The notes under the pieces are model-generated. The model searched no databases and was not told the origin of the DNA. It was given only the letters and a program-made list of their open reading frames with translations. DNA of 64,000 nucleotides, from positions 1 to 64,000 of the forward strand of contig NZ_BILY01000022.1 in the NCBI RefSeq assembly GCF_004000805.1, given 5' to 3'. Positions 34,236 to 42,224 of this stretch are shown in pieces (positions within the stretch are counted from its first letter, which is position 1; each line of letters starts with the position of its first letter). Position numbers and translations under genes: made by a program. The stretch is from Paenibacillus glycanilyticus NBRC 16618 (lineage in GTDB: Bacteria > Bacillota > Bacilli > Paenibacillales > Paenibacillaceae).

Positions 34236-35645
34236 TTACTTCGATACCGTTTTATTGTAGATATCGATTTTCTCCGTAATTTGTTTTGCTGCGCCGTCAA
34301 GCGCAGCCTTAACGTCCTTCTTGCCCGTGAACACTTCTTCAATCGCGCCTTCCACCGTCTGACGAGCGTCAGGGAACACGCCCATTACGGCGCCTTGGCT
34401 TGCCGTGCTTGGCTTGGAGGCATGAAGCTGGTCAACAGCGGTCTGGAACTGTGGGTATTTCGCCAGGTTATCCTTTACAATCTGCTCGTCGTAAGCTTTT
34501 GTCGTAATCGGGAAGTAACCGGTATTGATATGCCATTCCGCTTGCACGGCCGGCTCAGCCAGGTATTTCATGAATTCCCAAGCGGCCTTCTGCTCTTCCG
34601 CCGGCTTGTTGTTCAGAATCCAGTTGCTCGCGCCGCCGATGACAACGCCGCCTTCGGAGGAAGCGTCAGGCTTAGGCAGGAAAGCCGTGCCTACTTCGAA
34701 CTTGCCCGCCGCGCCGTCAACAATGCCGCGCAGCGAAGCCGTCGAGTCCAGCGTCATGGCGATTTGGCCGGCCAGGAACGCTTTTTTCGTGTCATCCGTT
34801 TTGCGTCCAAGATTCAGAACCGATTTATTGTCGACCATGCCTTTCCACCAAGTGAGCGTATTTACGGCTGCTTCCTGATTTACGAGCGATTCCGTAGCGG
34901 CGCTCTCGCGGCCGTTCCCGTTATTGATAAGGTCCTTGCCTTGATTAGCCAGAAGCTGCTCCATAAACCAGCCGTAGATGGCGAAGGATGCTCCCGTCAC
35001 GCCGTTCCCGGTCAATTTTTTAGCGTCGGCTGCTACTTCTTCGTATGTCGCAGGCGGCTTGTTTGGATCAAGACCGGCTTTTTCGAACAGGTCCTTGTTG
35101 TAGTAAAGAATCGGATTGGAGGTGTTGAAGGGCATGGAGTACTGCTTGCCGTCAAACGTATAGTATTTAGCAATATTCGGCTCCAGCGATGACAAGTCGT
35201 ACTTCTCTTCGTCGATGAACTGCTGCACCGGCGTAACGGCGCCGGAATCGATCATGAATTTCGAACCGATCTCGTACACCTGGATTAAGGAAGGACCGGA
35301 CTTCGAATCCATGGAAGCCTTCAGCTTGTTCAAGCTCTCGTCGTAGGTACCCTGGAAGACGCCTTCTACCTTAATATCGGGATGCGAAGCGTTGAAATCG
35401 CTGACCAGCTTGTCCACGGCTGTGCCGAGCTCGCCGCTCATGGAATGCCACCAGACTACTTTGACAGGCTCTTTGGCCGGTTCGGTGGATGCTGCGCCCG
35501 CATTGGCGCTGGTCTCCGTATTGGAAGCCGAGACGGTAGGCGACGGTTCGTTACCTCCGTTATTCGGATTCGATGCGCAGGCTGATAAAGGCAACACGAG
35601 CATAGCCGCCACAGGCAATACCATTTTCCAATTGCGTTTAACCAT
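34236..35645 (-). CDS. ugpB: ABC transporter substrate-binding lipoprotein (glycerol-3-phosphate/sugar type)
   Basis: 469-residue extracellular binding protein anchored by a lipid: signal peptide MVKRNWKMVLPVAAMLVLPL with lipobox LSAC, followed by a low-complexity N/S/T/A linker. The mature part is the type I sugar-binding fold (VVWWHSMSGELGTAVDKLVS). The start at 35645 has AGGGAGAG upstream. UgpB identity is inferred from WWHSMSG near the N terminus, ASNWILNNK near the C terminus, and the divergent glycerophosphodiesterase gene. Third gene of the importer operon. Confidence 0.82.
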   Translation of the reverse strand: MVKRNWKMVLPVAAMLVLPLSACASNPNNGGNEPSPTVSASNTETSANAGAASTEPAKEPVKVVWWHSMSGELGTAVDKLVSDFNASHPDIKVEGVFQGTYDESLNKLKASMDSKSGPSLIQVYEIGSKFMIDSGAVTPVQQFIDEEKYDLSSLEPNIAKYYTFDGKQYSMPFNTSNPILYYNKDLFEKAGLDPNKPPATYEEVAADAKKLTGNGVTGASFAIYGWFMEQLLANQGKDLINNGNGRESAATESLVNQEAAVNTLTWWKGMVDNKSVLNLGRKTDDTKKAFLAGQIAMTLDSTASLRGIVDGAAGKFEVGTAFLPKPDASSEGGVVIGGASNWILNNKPAEEQKAAWEFMKYLAEPAVQAEWHINTGYFPITTKAYDEQIVKDNLAKYPQFQTAVDQLHASKPSTASQGAVMGVFPDARQTVEGAIEEVFTGKKDVKAALDGAAKQITEKIDIYNKTVSK

Positions 35646-35715
35646 GGTTTCTTTTCTCTCCCTTGTAATAATGTTTTCTATATGGCAAGTCCGATAGGAC
35701 AAGTACCCCGTAAGA

Positions 35716-36555
35716 TCAACCCTTCACCGCGCCGGCCGTAATTCCCCGCACAAGCGGCTTCAGGCCGAGTGCCAGCAGGACAAACGACGGAACCAACACA
35801 AGCGCTACTCCGCACAGCACCAGATTCCAGCTTGTCAGCTCCTCGAACTGGAGCATCGCAATCCCGATCTGTACCGTTCGCATGGCGTCGCTGCTTGTAA
35901 CGAGCAGCGGCCACAAGTATTGATTCCATCCGTTCAGGAATACATACACCGCAAGCGATGCGGCAGCCGGGCCGGATAAGGGAAGCACGATGGACAAAAA
36001 ATGGCGGAAATGCCCGCAGCCGTCGATACGCGCCGCTTCAAAAAGCTCGCGCGGCAGCTGCATGAAGAACTGGCGAAGCAGGAACACGCCAAACGCCGAA
36101 GCGGCAAACGGTACGATAAGCCCTTGAAACGAATCGAGCCATCCCCAGCTTTTGACGGTCAAATAATTGGGAATAATCGTAACTTCCCATGGAATCATCA
36201 TGGTGCTGATAAATAAAGCGAACCAGAACCGGCTGCCGGCGAACCGGATATACACAAATGCGTAAGCGGCCAGCGCCGCCGTCAGCACCTGAAGAACCAT
36301 AATCGAGACCGCCAGAACAAAGCTGTTGAGAATAAAGCCGAATATCGGCACGGTATCGATGGCGTTCTTCAGCTCCCCCACATAAAGACCGGAAGGAAGA
36401 ATCTTGGGCGGAAATTGGCTTGCTTCGTCGGGCGTCATGAAGATTTGGGCAAGCAAGTAAAGCAGCGGTGCCAGCACTAACAGCGACAGCAGGACGAGCA
36501 GGCCGTAAAGGCTGAATAAGCGGTATGGACTGCGCGGATGACCGAAAGCCTTCAC
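35716..36555 (-). CDS. ugpE: ABC transporter permease, MalG/UgpE type
   Basis: 279-residue membrane protein with six hydrophobic segments; the EAA loop EAARIDGCGHFRHFLSIVLP, which docks the ATPase, is near residue 190. The N-terminal extension MKAFGHPRSPYRLFSLYGLL is typical of carbohydrate permease 2 subunits. Its start overlaps the stop of the upstream permease gene by 4 bases (ATGA). Symbol follows the inferred glycerol-3-phosphate role. Confidence 0.85.
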   Translation of the reverse strand: MKAFGHPRSPYRLFSLYGLLVLLSLLVLAPLLYLLAQIFMTPDEASQFPPKILPSGLYVGELKNAIDTVPIFGFILNSFVLAVSIMVLQVLTAALAAYAFVYIRFAGSRFWFALFISTMMIPWEVTIIPNYLTVKSWGWLDSFQGLIVPFAASAFGVFLLRQFFMQLPRELFEAARIDGCGHFRHFLSIVLPLSGPAAASLAVYVFLNGWNQYLWPLLVTSSDAMRTVQIGIAMLQFEELTSWNLVLCGVALVLVPSFVLLALGLKPLVRGITAGAVKG

Positions 36556-37517
36556 TGGTAATGCACCTTCTTTCCGAGGACTAGAAATTGTACGGTCGTC
36601 AGCAGAAGCATCAGAATAAACAGGACGATCGCCAGCGCGCTGCCGGTGCCGAACTGATAGTTGATAAAGGCTTCACGGTAGATGGAGTACACCAGCACAT
36701 CGGTTGAACCCGCCGGTCCTCCCCTGGTCAAAATATTGATTTGTCCGAATGATTGGAAGGCGCTCATGATCGAGACAACCGCTAGGAAGAAAAGAGTTGG
36801 CGACAGCAGCGGAAGCTTGATCGAGAAAAACGTTCTCCACATGGATGCGCCGTCGATTCGCGAGCTGTCCATGATATCGTTATCCAGCCCCTGAATAGCT
36901 GCCAGAAGCAGGACGAACGGAAATCCGGAGTTCATCCATACCGTCATAAGAGAGACGGAATCAAGCGCCGCACCCGGATCGGTCAGCCATTGGACTTGTC
37001 CGAAGCCGATCTGCCCAAGCAAATAGTTGAGCATGCCTAGCGACGGGTGGTACAGAATCATCCACAGAATGGATGCCGTTCCGACGGAGAGCGCCAGCGG
37101 AAGCGAGAAAATAAAGCGGAACAGCTTGCTCCCTTTGCCTGCGGAGTGAACAAGGCTGGCGCATAGCAAGCCGAGGATAAGACCGGCAGGCACTGTCATT
37201 AGCGTGAATTTCACCGTGATCCAGAGGCTGTTCCAGAAGGCGGATGATTCCATCATGCGCGAATAATTGTCCCATCCGGCATAGGCAGCCACCCTGCCGC
37301 GGGGGTCGGTAAGTTGAAAACTCAGATAAACGGAACGAGCCATCGGATAGAAGAAGAACAGGATGAATATAGCCACGCTTGGCGCCAAAAACAGGTACCC
37401 GAGGAGATGCTCCCGCATTCTTCTCAGCATGCCCGCGTTGATCCGGCTGCCAGGCGCTGCCGCGGATGCCGGAGACAAGACCGGCTTGGATTTGTCTGAA
37501 TAGAGTGACGAATTCAT
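36552..37517 (-). CDS. ugpA: ABC transporter permease, MalF/UgpA type
   Basis: 321-residue membrane protein with an N-terminal cytoplasmic stretch and six hydrophobic segments (YLFLAPSVAIFILFFFYPMA is TM1). The EAA loop appears as DSSRIDGASMWRTFFSIKLP. First gene of the importer operon; the RBS is weak (AAAGGGCGG, about 14 nt upstream). No ATPase gene follows, so a shared MsmX/UgpC-type ATPase encoded elsewhere is expected. Confidence 0.85.
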   Translation of the reverse strand: MNSSLYSDKSKPVLSPASAAAPGSRINAGMLRRMREHLLGYLFLAPSVAIFILFFFYPMARSVYLSFQLTDPRGRVAAYAGWDNYSRMMESSAFWNSLWITVKFTLMTVPAGLILGLLCASLVHSAGKGSKLFRFIFSLPLALSVGTASILWMILYHPSLGMLNYLLGQIGFGQVQWLTDPGAALDSVSLMTVWMNSGFPFVLLLAAIQGLDNDIMDSSRIDGASMWRTFFSIKLPLLSPTLFFLAVVSIMSAFQSFGQINILTRGGPAGSTDVLVYSIYREAFINYQFGTGSALAIVLFILMLLLTTVQFLVLGKKVHYQ

Positions 37518-37631
37518 GTGTGGCTACAACCGCCCTTTCAAGAAATTGCTGAACCTGATATGGCTTGGCAAGTCCAAGAATAACCGCCATTTGTAACTCC
37601 TATGTCAGCGTTTTATTAAGATTAGGAAATG

Positions 37632-37645
37632 TGATAACGCTTACT
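37632..37645. promoter_or_regulatory. cre-like catabolite-control site
   Basis: TGATAACGCTTACT fits the CcpA consensus TGWAARCGYTWNCW at 13 of 14 positions. It sits between the divergent importer and phosphodiesterase genes, so both could be under carbon catabolite repression. Confidence 0.6.
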
Positions 37646-37788
37646 TGAAAATAAACCTGTCTTTCTAAAGATTTTTTTTAGATTTATAATCAATGAGGGA
37701 CAGGTTAACCGTCCCAACCTATAATGAAGGCAAGCGATAGGGTAATCCATTGGATGTCGTTGGAGCCAGACTGGGAGGGATCTTAAGA

Positions 37789-38547
37789 ATGTCGAGGGAA
37801 ATCGAGCCAAATATTCATGCAAGCAGCCCCATTGTCATTGGACATAGAGGCGCAGCCGGAGAAGCACCCGAGAATACGCTAGCAAGCTTCAGGCTTGCGG
37901 CCGAGCAAGGCAGCCATATGGTAGAGCTGGATATTCACTTGTCGGAGGACGGCAAGCTTATTGTCTGCCATGACGATACGCTGGACCGGACAACGGACGG
38001 CTCCGGAGCGATCCGCTTGCTGCATTCGGAAGTCATCCGCAAGGCGGATGCGGGAAGCTGGTTCTCGCCTTCTTTTGCCGGCGAGAAAGTTCCGTTCCTG
38101 GAGGAAGTATACGATTTGCTGCCCGAACACATCGAAATCAATGTCGAAGTCAAGGATTCCGCAGGATCCCTTCTCGACCAGGTACTGCTGGATTATCTCC
38201 GCGGCGAAGGTCGCCTGGAGCGCACCGTTGTCTCTTCGTTCGACCATAAGCTGCTTCTAAGGCTGAAGCAGGCAGAGCCGGAGCTCCGTATCGGACTGCT
38301 CTATGCCGCCGACCTCATTCATCATGCTACGTACGCGGCGCTGCTGGAGACGGAGGTTTGGTCTCTTCATCCCCATCATGGCCATATCGGAGCCCAGGAT
38401 ACCGAGGACGCCCTCGCGGCCGGACTTCAGATCTATCCTTACACTGCCAATCATCCCGCCGAATGGGACAAGCTGATTTCCATTGGCGTAACGGGCATTA
38501 TTACCGATTTTCCGGGTCTCTTGAACGAGCATCTTAACCGAATTTAA
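37789..38547 (+). CDS. ugpQ: glycerophosphodiester phosphodiesterase
   Basis: 252-residue GDPD-family TIM-barrel enzyme hydrolysing glycerophosphodiesters to glycerol-3-phosphate and an alcohol. Motifs: VIGHRGAAGEAPENTLASF (catalytic His and metal Glu), MVELDIHLSEDGKLIVCHDD (second His), INVEVKD, and a C-terminal GITGIITDFP-like VTGIITDFPG. No signal peptide, so cytoplasmic. The start at 37789 has GGGAGGGAT. TATAAT (37720-37725) is a good -10 with a weak -35 (GGGACA, 17 bp away). Divergent from the importer operon, with which it makes a glycerophosphodiester-use pair. Confidence 0.9.
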   Translation: MSREIEPNIHASSPIVIGHRGAAGEAPENTLASFRLAAEQGSHMVELDIHLSEDGKLIVCHDDTLDRTTDGSGAIRLLHSEVIRKADAGSWFSPSFAGEKVPFLEEVYDLLPEHIEINVEVKDSAGSLLDQVLLDYLRGEGRLERTVVSSFDHKLLLRLKQAEPELRIGLLYAADLIHHATYAALLETEVWSLHPHHGHIGAQDTEDALAAGLQIYPYTANHPAEWDKLISIGVTGIITDFPGLLNEHLNRI

Positions 38548-38561
38548 CCGCCTGGCATGTC

Positions 38562-38600
38562 AAACAGCCCGCAGGGATAATCCCTAGCAGGCTGTTTTTT
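38562..38600 (+). terminator. rho-independent terminator of the phosphodiesterase gene
   Basis: AAACAGCC-CGC-AGGGA / TCCCTAGCAGGCTGTTT, imperfect, followed by T6. Confidence 0.75.
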
Positions 38601-38652
38601 ATTTGACTATTAATGAAGTAAAATACTTGACCGACTTTTTGAAGAAGAAGAT

Positions 38653-38678
38653 GTTTCACCTTCCGCTATCATGGTTAA
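38653..38678 (+). promoter_or_regulatory. sigma-B-type promoter of the DUF1328/YflT-like genes
   Basis: GTTTCA (38653-38658), 14 bases, GGTTAA (38673-38678). The -10 is weaker than GGGTAT, but the arrangement equals the other stress promoters in this window. Confidence 0.5.
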
Positions 38679-38748
38679 ATACCTATCAAGCAAGACAAGC
38701 AAGACAGACAAAACAAGCAAGTATCCAATCGAAAGAAAGGTGATTCAT

Positions 38749-38910
38749 ATGTTAGGATGGGCTCTACTCTTCTTTATCTTCGCAGTCGTCGCTGGCCTGT
38801 TCGGATTTCTGGGCATCGCTTCCGCACTTGCGGGTATTGCGAAAATTCTATTCGTGGTCTTTATCGTCCTCTTTATCGCTTCTCTGATACTGGGACGAAG
38901 ACGAGCATAA
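38749..38910 (+). CDS. DUF1328 (YtjA-like) small membrane protein
   Basis: 53-residue protein with two hydrophobic helices ([21 protein letters not shown] and [18 protein letters not shown]) separated by a short Gly/Ala turn and ending in basic residues GRRRA, matching the DUF1328 family. ATG at 38749 with AAAGGTGA; the longer frame from 38671 starts in the promoter region. Function unknown; homologues are commonly stress-induced. 52 nt upstream of the YflT-like gene, so probably cotranscribed with it. Confidence 0.85.
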   Translation: MLGWALLFFIFAVVAGLFGFLGIASALAGIAKILFVVFIVLFIASLILGRRRA

Positions 38911-38962
38911 CCCGCAAGCATCGTAACACCACCAATTTCATTAAAATCGAGGAGGAATTACA

Positions 38963-39364
38963 ATGACAACTCAAACCATGACGACAAGAGTACACACGGT
39001 CAACAACATGCTGGAGGTACAGGAGCAGGTTCACCGCTTCGAACGTGACGGCTATGCGAGAGAGAATATCTTTGTACTGACTCACGATAAGGACCGTACG
39101 GAACGCATTGCCAAAAATACCAACGCCGAGCAAATCACCGTAGCGGCGGAGGGCGTCGGAACGGCTATCGCCAACATTTTCCGCTCCACCGGCAATGAGC
39201 TTCGCGCCAAGATGAGATCGCTTGGGATCTCGAAGCAATACGCGGAGCATCTGGAAAAAGAGATGGACAGGGATAAAATTCTGGTTATCGCTTGGGGCGG
39301 CAAAGAGTATAAGGATGACGATTACGACTCCTCCGTCTACTACTATCCGGAATACCGTTTATAA
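38963..39364 (+). CDS. general stress protein of the YflT type
   Basis: 133-residue soluble protein with the YflT (heat-induced stress protein) fold: VHTVNNMLEVQEQVHRFERD, GYARENIFVLTHDKDRTERI, LGISKQYAEHLEKEMDRDKI, VIAWGG. In Bacillus such proteins belong to the sigma-B regulon; the molecular function is unknown. CGAGGAGG precedes the ATG. Followed by a terminator, then by the regulatory genes of the stress module. Confidence 0.87.
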   Translation: MTTQTMTTRVHTVNNMLEVQEQVHRFERDGYARENIFVLTHDKDRTERIAKNTNAEQITVAAEGVGTAIANIFRSTGNELRAKMRSLGISKQYAEHLEKEMDRDKILVIAWGGKEYKDDDYDSSVYYYPEYRL

Positions 39365-39378
39365 CCGAGCAATCCAAA

Positions 39379-39412
39379 ATCAAAGGCCTACTCCTACGGG
39401 TAGGTCTTTGAT
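39379..39412 (+). terminator. rho-independent terminator
   Basis: ATCAAAGGCCTAC / GTAGGTCTTTGAT with one wobble, after the YflT-like gene; the T-run is short. Confidence 0.6.
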
Positions 39413-39461
39413 CTATGGTATAGTGTTAGAAGAATAGAAACAAAGAAAGGAGTGCTCCCGG

Positions 39462-40607
39462 ATGAGTATTATCATTGTTGACGATAACGCGACCAACCAG
39501 CTTATCATACAGACCATCCTGAATAAGGCCGGTTATCGGAATCTATTAACGGCCTCGTCAGCCCATGAGCTTTACGATATGCTTGGCACAGGAGGCTCCA
39601 CTACCTCAGCAGACCTGGATGTCGAGCTCATTCTGATGGATATGATGATGCCGGACATCGACGGAATCGAAGCATGCCGCACGGTATTGCGGGACTGCCG
39701 TTACAAAGACATCCCCATCATATTCGTAACCGCGGTTGGCGATTCGAACAAAATGGCCGAAGCACTCGATGCCGGAGCCTGCGATTACGTCATGAAGCCG
39801 ATCAACCGCATGGAACTGCTTGCCCGCATCCGCTCGGCGATGCGGCTGAAGCAGGAAATCGACCGACACAAAGAACGCGACAAAAATATGAGATATAATC
39901 TGGAGCTGGCCAAGCAGGTGCAGCTCAGCGTACTCAGCACGGAGATTGACGATGAGAATATGCGGATTAACGCCGTCTACCAGCCTTCTTCGGAGTTGGC
40001 TGGGGATTTCTATAATTGGTATCGGATCGACAAGAACCGATACGGTGTAATCCTTCTGGATATGATGGGCCACGGCATCTCCTCTTCCCTTGTCTGCATG
40101 TACATTTCGTCCGTGCTTCGGGATACGATAACGCGCATAAACGATATGGAACAGGTGATGCATGAGCTTAACCGTTACATGAATCAGCTGCATATCAAGG
40201 ATGAACTGATGAACTACTATTTTACCGCCATTTATTTGGTGCTTGACGCGGAGAACAAAACGATTGAATACGTTAATGCAGGCCATCCCCCGGGAATCGC
40301 CTTCCTGGACGGCAAGCCCGCCTTGCTTGAGCCTTGCTGCAGCGCTATCGGTTTATTTAATAAGCTGAAGGTAAGCAAAGGCAGTTTTCAATATGAGCGG
40401 GATGCAAGAATCGTCTTGTATACGGACGGATTAACCGACGGTATTGCAGCGTTAACCGGTGAGGAGCCCTCCAACGAAACGTTAATCGATTGGATGGGAA
40501 ATAATGATCAATTAGATCCATCGGGGCTTGTAGCCGCCATGATCCCGCAGGATAGCGGCACCGTGCAGAAGGACGATATTTGTCTTGTAACCTTGTATAC
40601 GAAATAA
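39462..40607 (+). CDS. rsbY: response-regulator PP2C phosphatase (RsbY type), activates sigma-B
   Basis: 381-residue fusion of a receiver domain (residues 1-130; phosphoacceptor Asp60 in LILMDMMMPDIDG, Lys in VMKPINR) and a SpoIIE/RsbU-type PP2C phosphatase (residues about 175-380; GDFYNW, LLDMMGHG, YTDGLTDG and KDDICLVT hold the metal Asp residues). It should dephosphorylate RsbV-P when its receiver is phosphorylated, as B. cereus RsbY does on command of the hybrid kinase RsbK; a matching kinase gene lies at 43095. AAAGGAG precedes the ATG. Symbol assigned by architecture and context. Confidence 0.88.
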   Translation: MSIIIVDDNATNQLIIQTILNKAGYRNLLTASSAHELYDMLGTGGSTTSADLDVELILMDMMMPDIDGIEACRTVLRDCRYKDIPIIFVTAVGDSNKMAEALDAGACDYVMKPINRMELLARIRSAMRLKQEIDRHKERDKNMRYNLELAKQVQLSVLSTEIDDENMRINAVYQPSSELAGDFYNWYRIDKNRYGVILLDMMGHGISSSLVCMYISSVLRDTITRINDMEQVMHELNRYMNQLHIKDELMNYYFTAIYLVLDAENKTIEYVNAGHPPGIAFLDGKPALLEPCCSAIGLFNKLKVSKGSFQYERDARIVLYTDGLTDGIAALTGEEPSNETLIDWMGNNDQLDPSGLVAAMIPQDSGTVQKDDICLVTLYTK

Positions 40608-40623
40608 TTTTTTACTCCAGCCT

Positions 40624-40649
40624 GTTTCAACTGCCCACTGCCCGGGTAT
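40624..40649 (+). promoter_or_regulatory. sigma-B-type promoter of the 40690-rsbV-rsbW operon
   Basis: GTTTCA (40624-40629), 14 bases, GGGTAT (40644-40649), followed by the ATG at 40690. Identical in both hexamers and spacing to the element before the sigB operon (45832-45857). Confidence 0.75.
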
Positions 40650-40689
40650 TTGATAGTAAAGCAAATGACAACGGCTGGAGGGATAACTT

Positions 40690-41235
40690 ATGAAGAATGC
40701 ATTTATAGCATGTTACCTTGCAGGAGGAATTATCGGCGTCGTGCCGCTTGCTTACATGTCTCTTCCCCATCCCGTGCAAGAGCCGCAGGCAACGACCACG
40801 GGAGCAGCTTCCGAATGGGCGACCGTCTCGCATGCGGACTATACGGTATCCGACTTCCGGCTGCAATCCGTCAACGGGCTTTCTCTTTACGATGATAAAA
40901 TAACCGTCGAACGCATGCTCGGCGAACCGAACCAAATCAACCAAGATGAATGGTTAACGGAGATGGAAACTTACGAATATCCCAATATGGACATCGTATT
41001 CCGTGACGGCATCATGGATGAAATCAAGGTAAGCGGCAGCGCAAGCACCATCTGGATCGATGACGAAGAAATCCCTGTCTCGATCGAAGCGTTAATCGAC
41101 GCGCTCGGCGAACCTGATTATAAGGCAGAGGACGGTATTGTATACGAACGCCGGGAGAATGTCCTGAAGCTGTTTATCAACTACGATACCGGAACTCTTG
41201 AATCTATCGCTTATTACCATATCTCCTCCGTCTAA
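40690..41235 (+). CDS. membrane-anchored protein of unknown function with an internal repeat
   Basis: 181-residue protein I do not recognise. A short N-terminal hydrophobic segment (AFIACYLAGGIIGVVPLAYM) suggests a membrane anchor or uncleaved signal, with the remainder outside. The exported part holds two related units of about 45 residues: VERMLGEPNQIN...YEYPNMDIVFRDG..DEIKV and IDALGEPDYKAE...YERRENVLKLFINYDTG.LESI, recalling SmpA/BamE-like LGxP repeats. CTGGAGGGA precedes the ATG. It lies directly behind a sigma-B-type promoter and 38 nt before rsbV, so it is probably the first gene of that operon and may report envelope state to the module. Confidence 0.72.
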   Translation: MKNAFIACYLAGGIIGVVPLAYMSLPHPVQEPQATTTGAASEWATVSHADYTVSDFRLQSVNGLSLYDDKITVERMLGEPNQINQDEWLTEMETYEYPNMDIVFRDGIMDEIKVSGSASTIWIDDEEIPVSIEALIDALGEPDYKAEDGIVYERRENVLKLFINYDTGTLESIAYYHISSV

Positions 41236-41273
41236 CGGAGGACTATCTTAATATAAGGATCGGAGTGGATGAA

Positions 41274-41600
41274 ATGAAGTCTCAGCAATTCCAGATTGAG
41301 CAAAAGGAAACAAACGACAGCTATATTTTATCGCTTGGCGGAGAGCTCGACCTATCGGTCGTTACACAGCTTAGAGCCGCGTTGGAGCCGCTGATGGAGC
41401 GGACGGACCGCGGTCTCGTGCTTAATCTTCGCGATTTGAAATACATCGACAGCACGGGCATCGGCATTATCGTATCCGTGCTCAAATACCGTGACGGCAT
41501 TAATGCGCCATTCTCGGTCAAAGATATTCCCCCGTCCATTCAACGTTTGTTTGATTTGACGGGCATATCCGGTTATTTATCGGAAGGGACACAGGGATAA
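41274..41600 (+). CDS. rsbV: anti-sigma factor antagonist, STAS domain (RsbV)
   Basis: 108-residue STAS-domain protein that binds the kinase/anti-sigma RsbW when unphosphorylated and so frees sigma-B. The phosphorylation site is Ser60 in LKYIDSTGIGII. ATG at 41274 (GGAG 8 nt before); a GTG at 41265 is inside the RBS area. 2 nt separate it from rsbW. Confidence 0.92.
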   Translation: MKSQQFQIEQKETNDSYILSLGGELDLSVVTQLRAALEPLMERTDRGLVLNLRDLKYIDSTGIGIIVSVLKYRDGINAPFSVKDIPPSIQRLFDLTGISGYLSEGTQG

Positions 41601-41602
41601 TC

Positions 41603-42037
41603 ATGATTAGATTACAAATCCCTTCCCATGCCGATTATATCGATATCGTTAGAGTGTGCCTTTACGGTATTGCGTCCAAGCTGAATTTCTCCTACGAAGA
41701 CATCGAAGATATGAAGGTCGCGGTATCGGAGGCTTGCACGAATGCCGTGCTGCATGGAGGCTCCGAGAAGGAAGGCGGCAGCCTGATTGACGTTACCTTT
41801 CAGCCCTCGGAAGCAGGGATCACGATTACTGTCAAAAATGAGGGCCCTCCATTCGAGCATTCCGAAACCGAAATTGGAACTGGAACTGGCAGCCCTCCCC
41901 TGCAAGGGATCGAAATCAGCGAGCTGCCGGTCGGAGGCCTCGGCATTTATTTGATGGAGGCTCTCATGGATGAAGTATCCGTGCAGTCAACTGACAGCAG
42001 CACCGAAGTGATTCTAACCAAATACGTCAGTGAATAA
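41603..42037 (+). CDS. rsbW: RsbW-type serine kinase/anti-sigma factor, copy 1 (atypical G1 box)
   Basis: 144-residue GHKL-fold kinase homologous to RsbW/SpoIIAB. The N box is intact (EDMKVAVSEACTNAVLHGG, with Glu44 and Asn48), as is the G2-like GGLGIYLMEALMDEV. The G1 box, normally V-x-D-x-G, reads VKNEGPP: the Asp that contacts the adenine ring is Asn79 here. Such a change may weaken nucleotide binding or kinase activity. It lies 2 nt after rsbV, in the same operon, and before a strong terminator. It could be a second anti-sigma factor or a titrating partner for RsbV. Confidence 0.88.
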   Translation: MIRLQIPSHADYIDIVRVCLYGIASKLNFSYEDIEDMKVAVSEACTNAVLHGGSEKEGGSLIDVTFQPSEAGITITVKNEGPPFEHSETEIGTGTGSPPLQGIEISELPVGGLGIYLMEALMDEVSVQSTDSSTEVILTKYVSE

Positions 42038-42068
42038 CAAAGACCGGCGAATGTTCGCCGGTCTTTGT
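42037..42068 (+). terminator. rho-independent terminator of rsbV-rsbW
   Basis: 15-bp perfect stem ACAAAGACCGGCGAA / TTCGCCGGTCTTTGT with a 2-nt loop, starting on the last base of the stop codon. Confidence 0.8.
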
Positions 42069-42176
42069 ATTTACCTCCATACATTGTTTTTACTAAGGAC
42101 TATTGCCCGATTAAGACGGAAGAGAGGAATACTCCTTATTCAGCTTTTTTAGAAGAATAACCTATAAACAACAAAA

Positions 42177-42214
42177 CTCCGGCTGCCGGATCTATCATCA
42201 TCCAACAGCCGGAG
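42177..42214 (-). terminator. rho-independent terminator of the methyltransferase gene
   Basis: CTCCGGCTG / CAGCCGGAG with a partly paired 20-nt loop; U4 then GUU on the minus strand. The stretch 42069-42176 before it shows no gene. Confidence 0.6.
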
Positions 42215-42224
42215 CCGTATAAGT

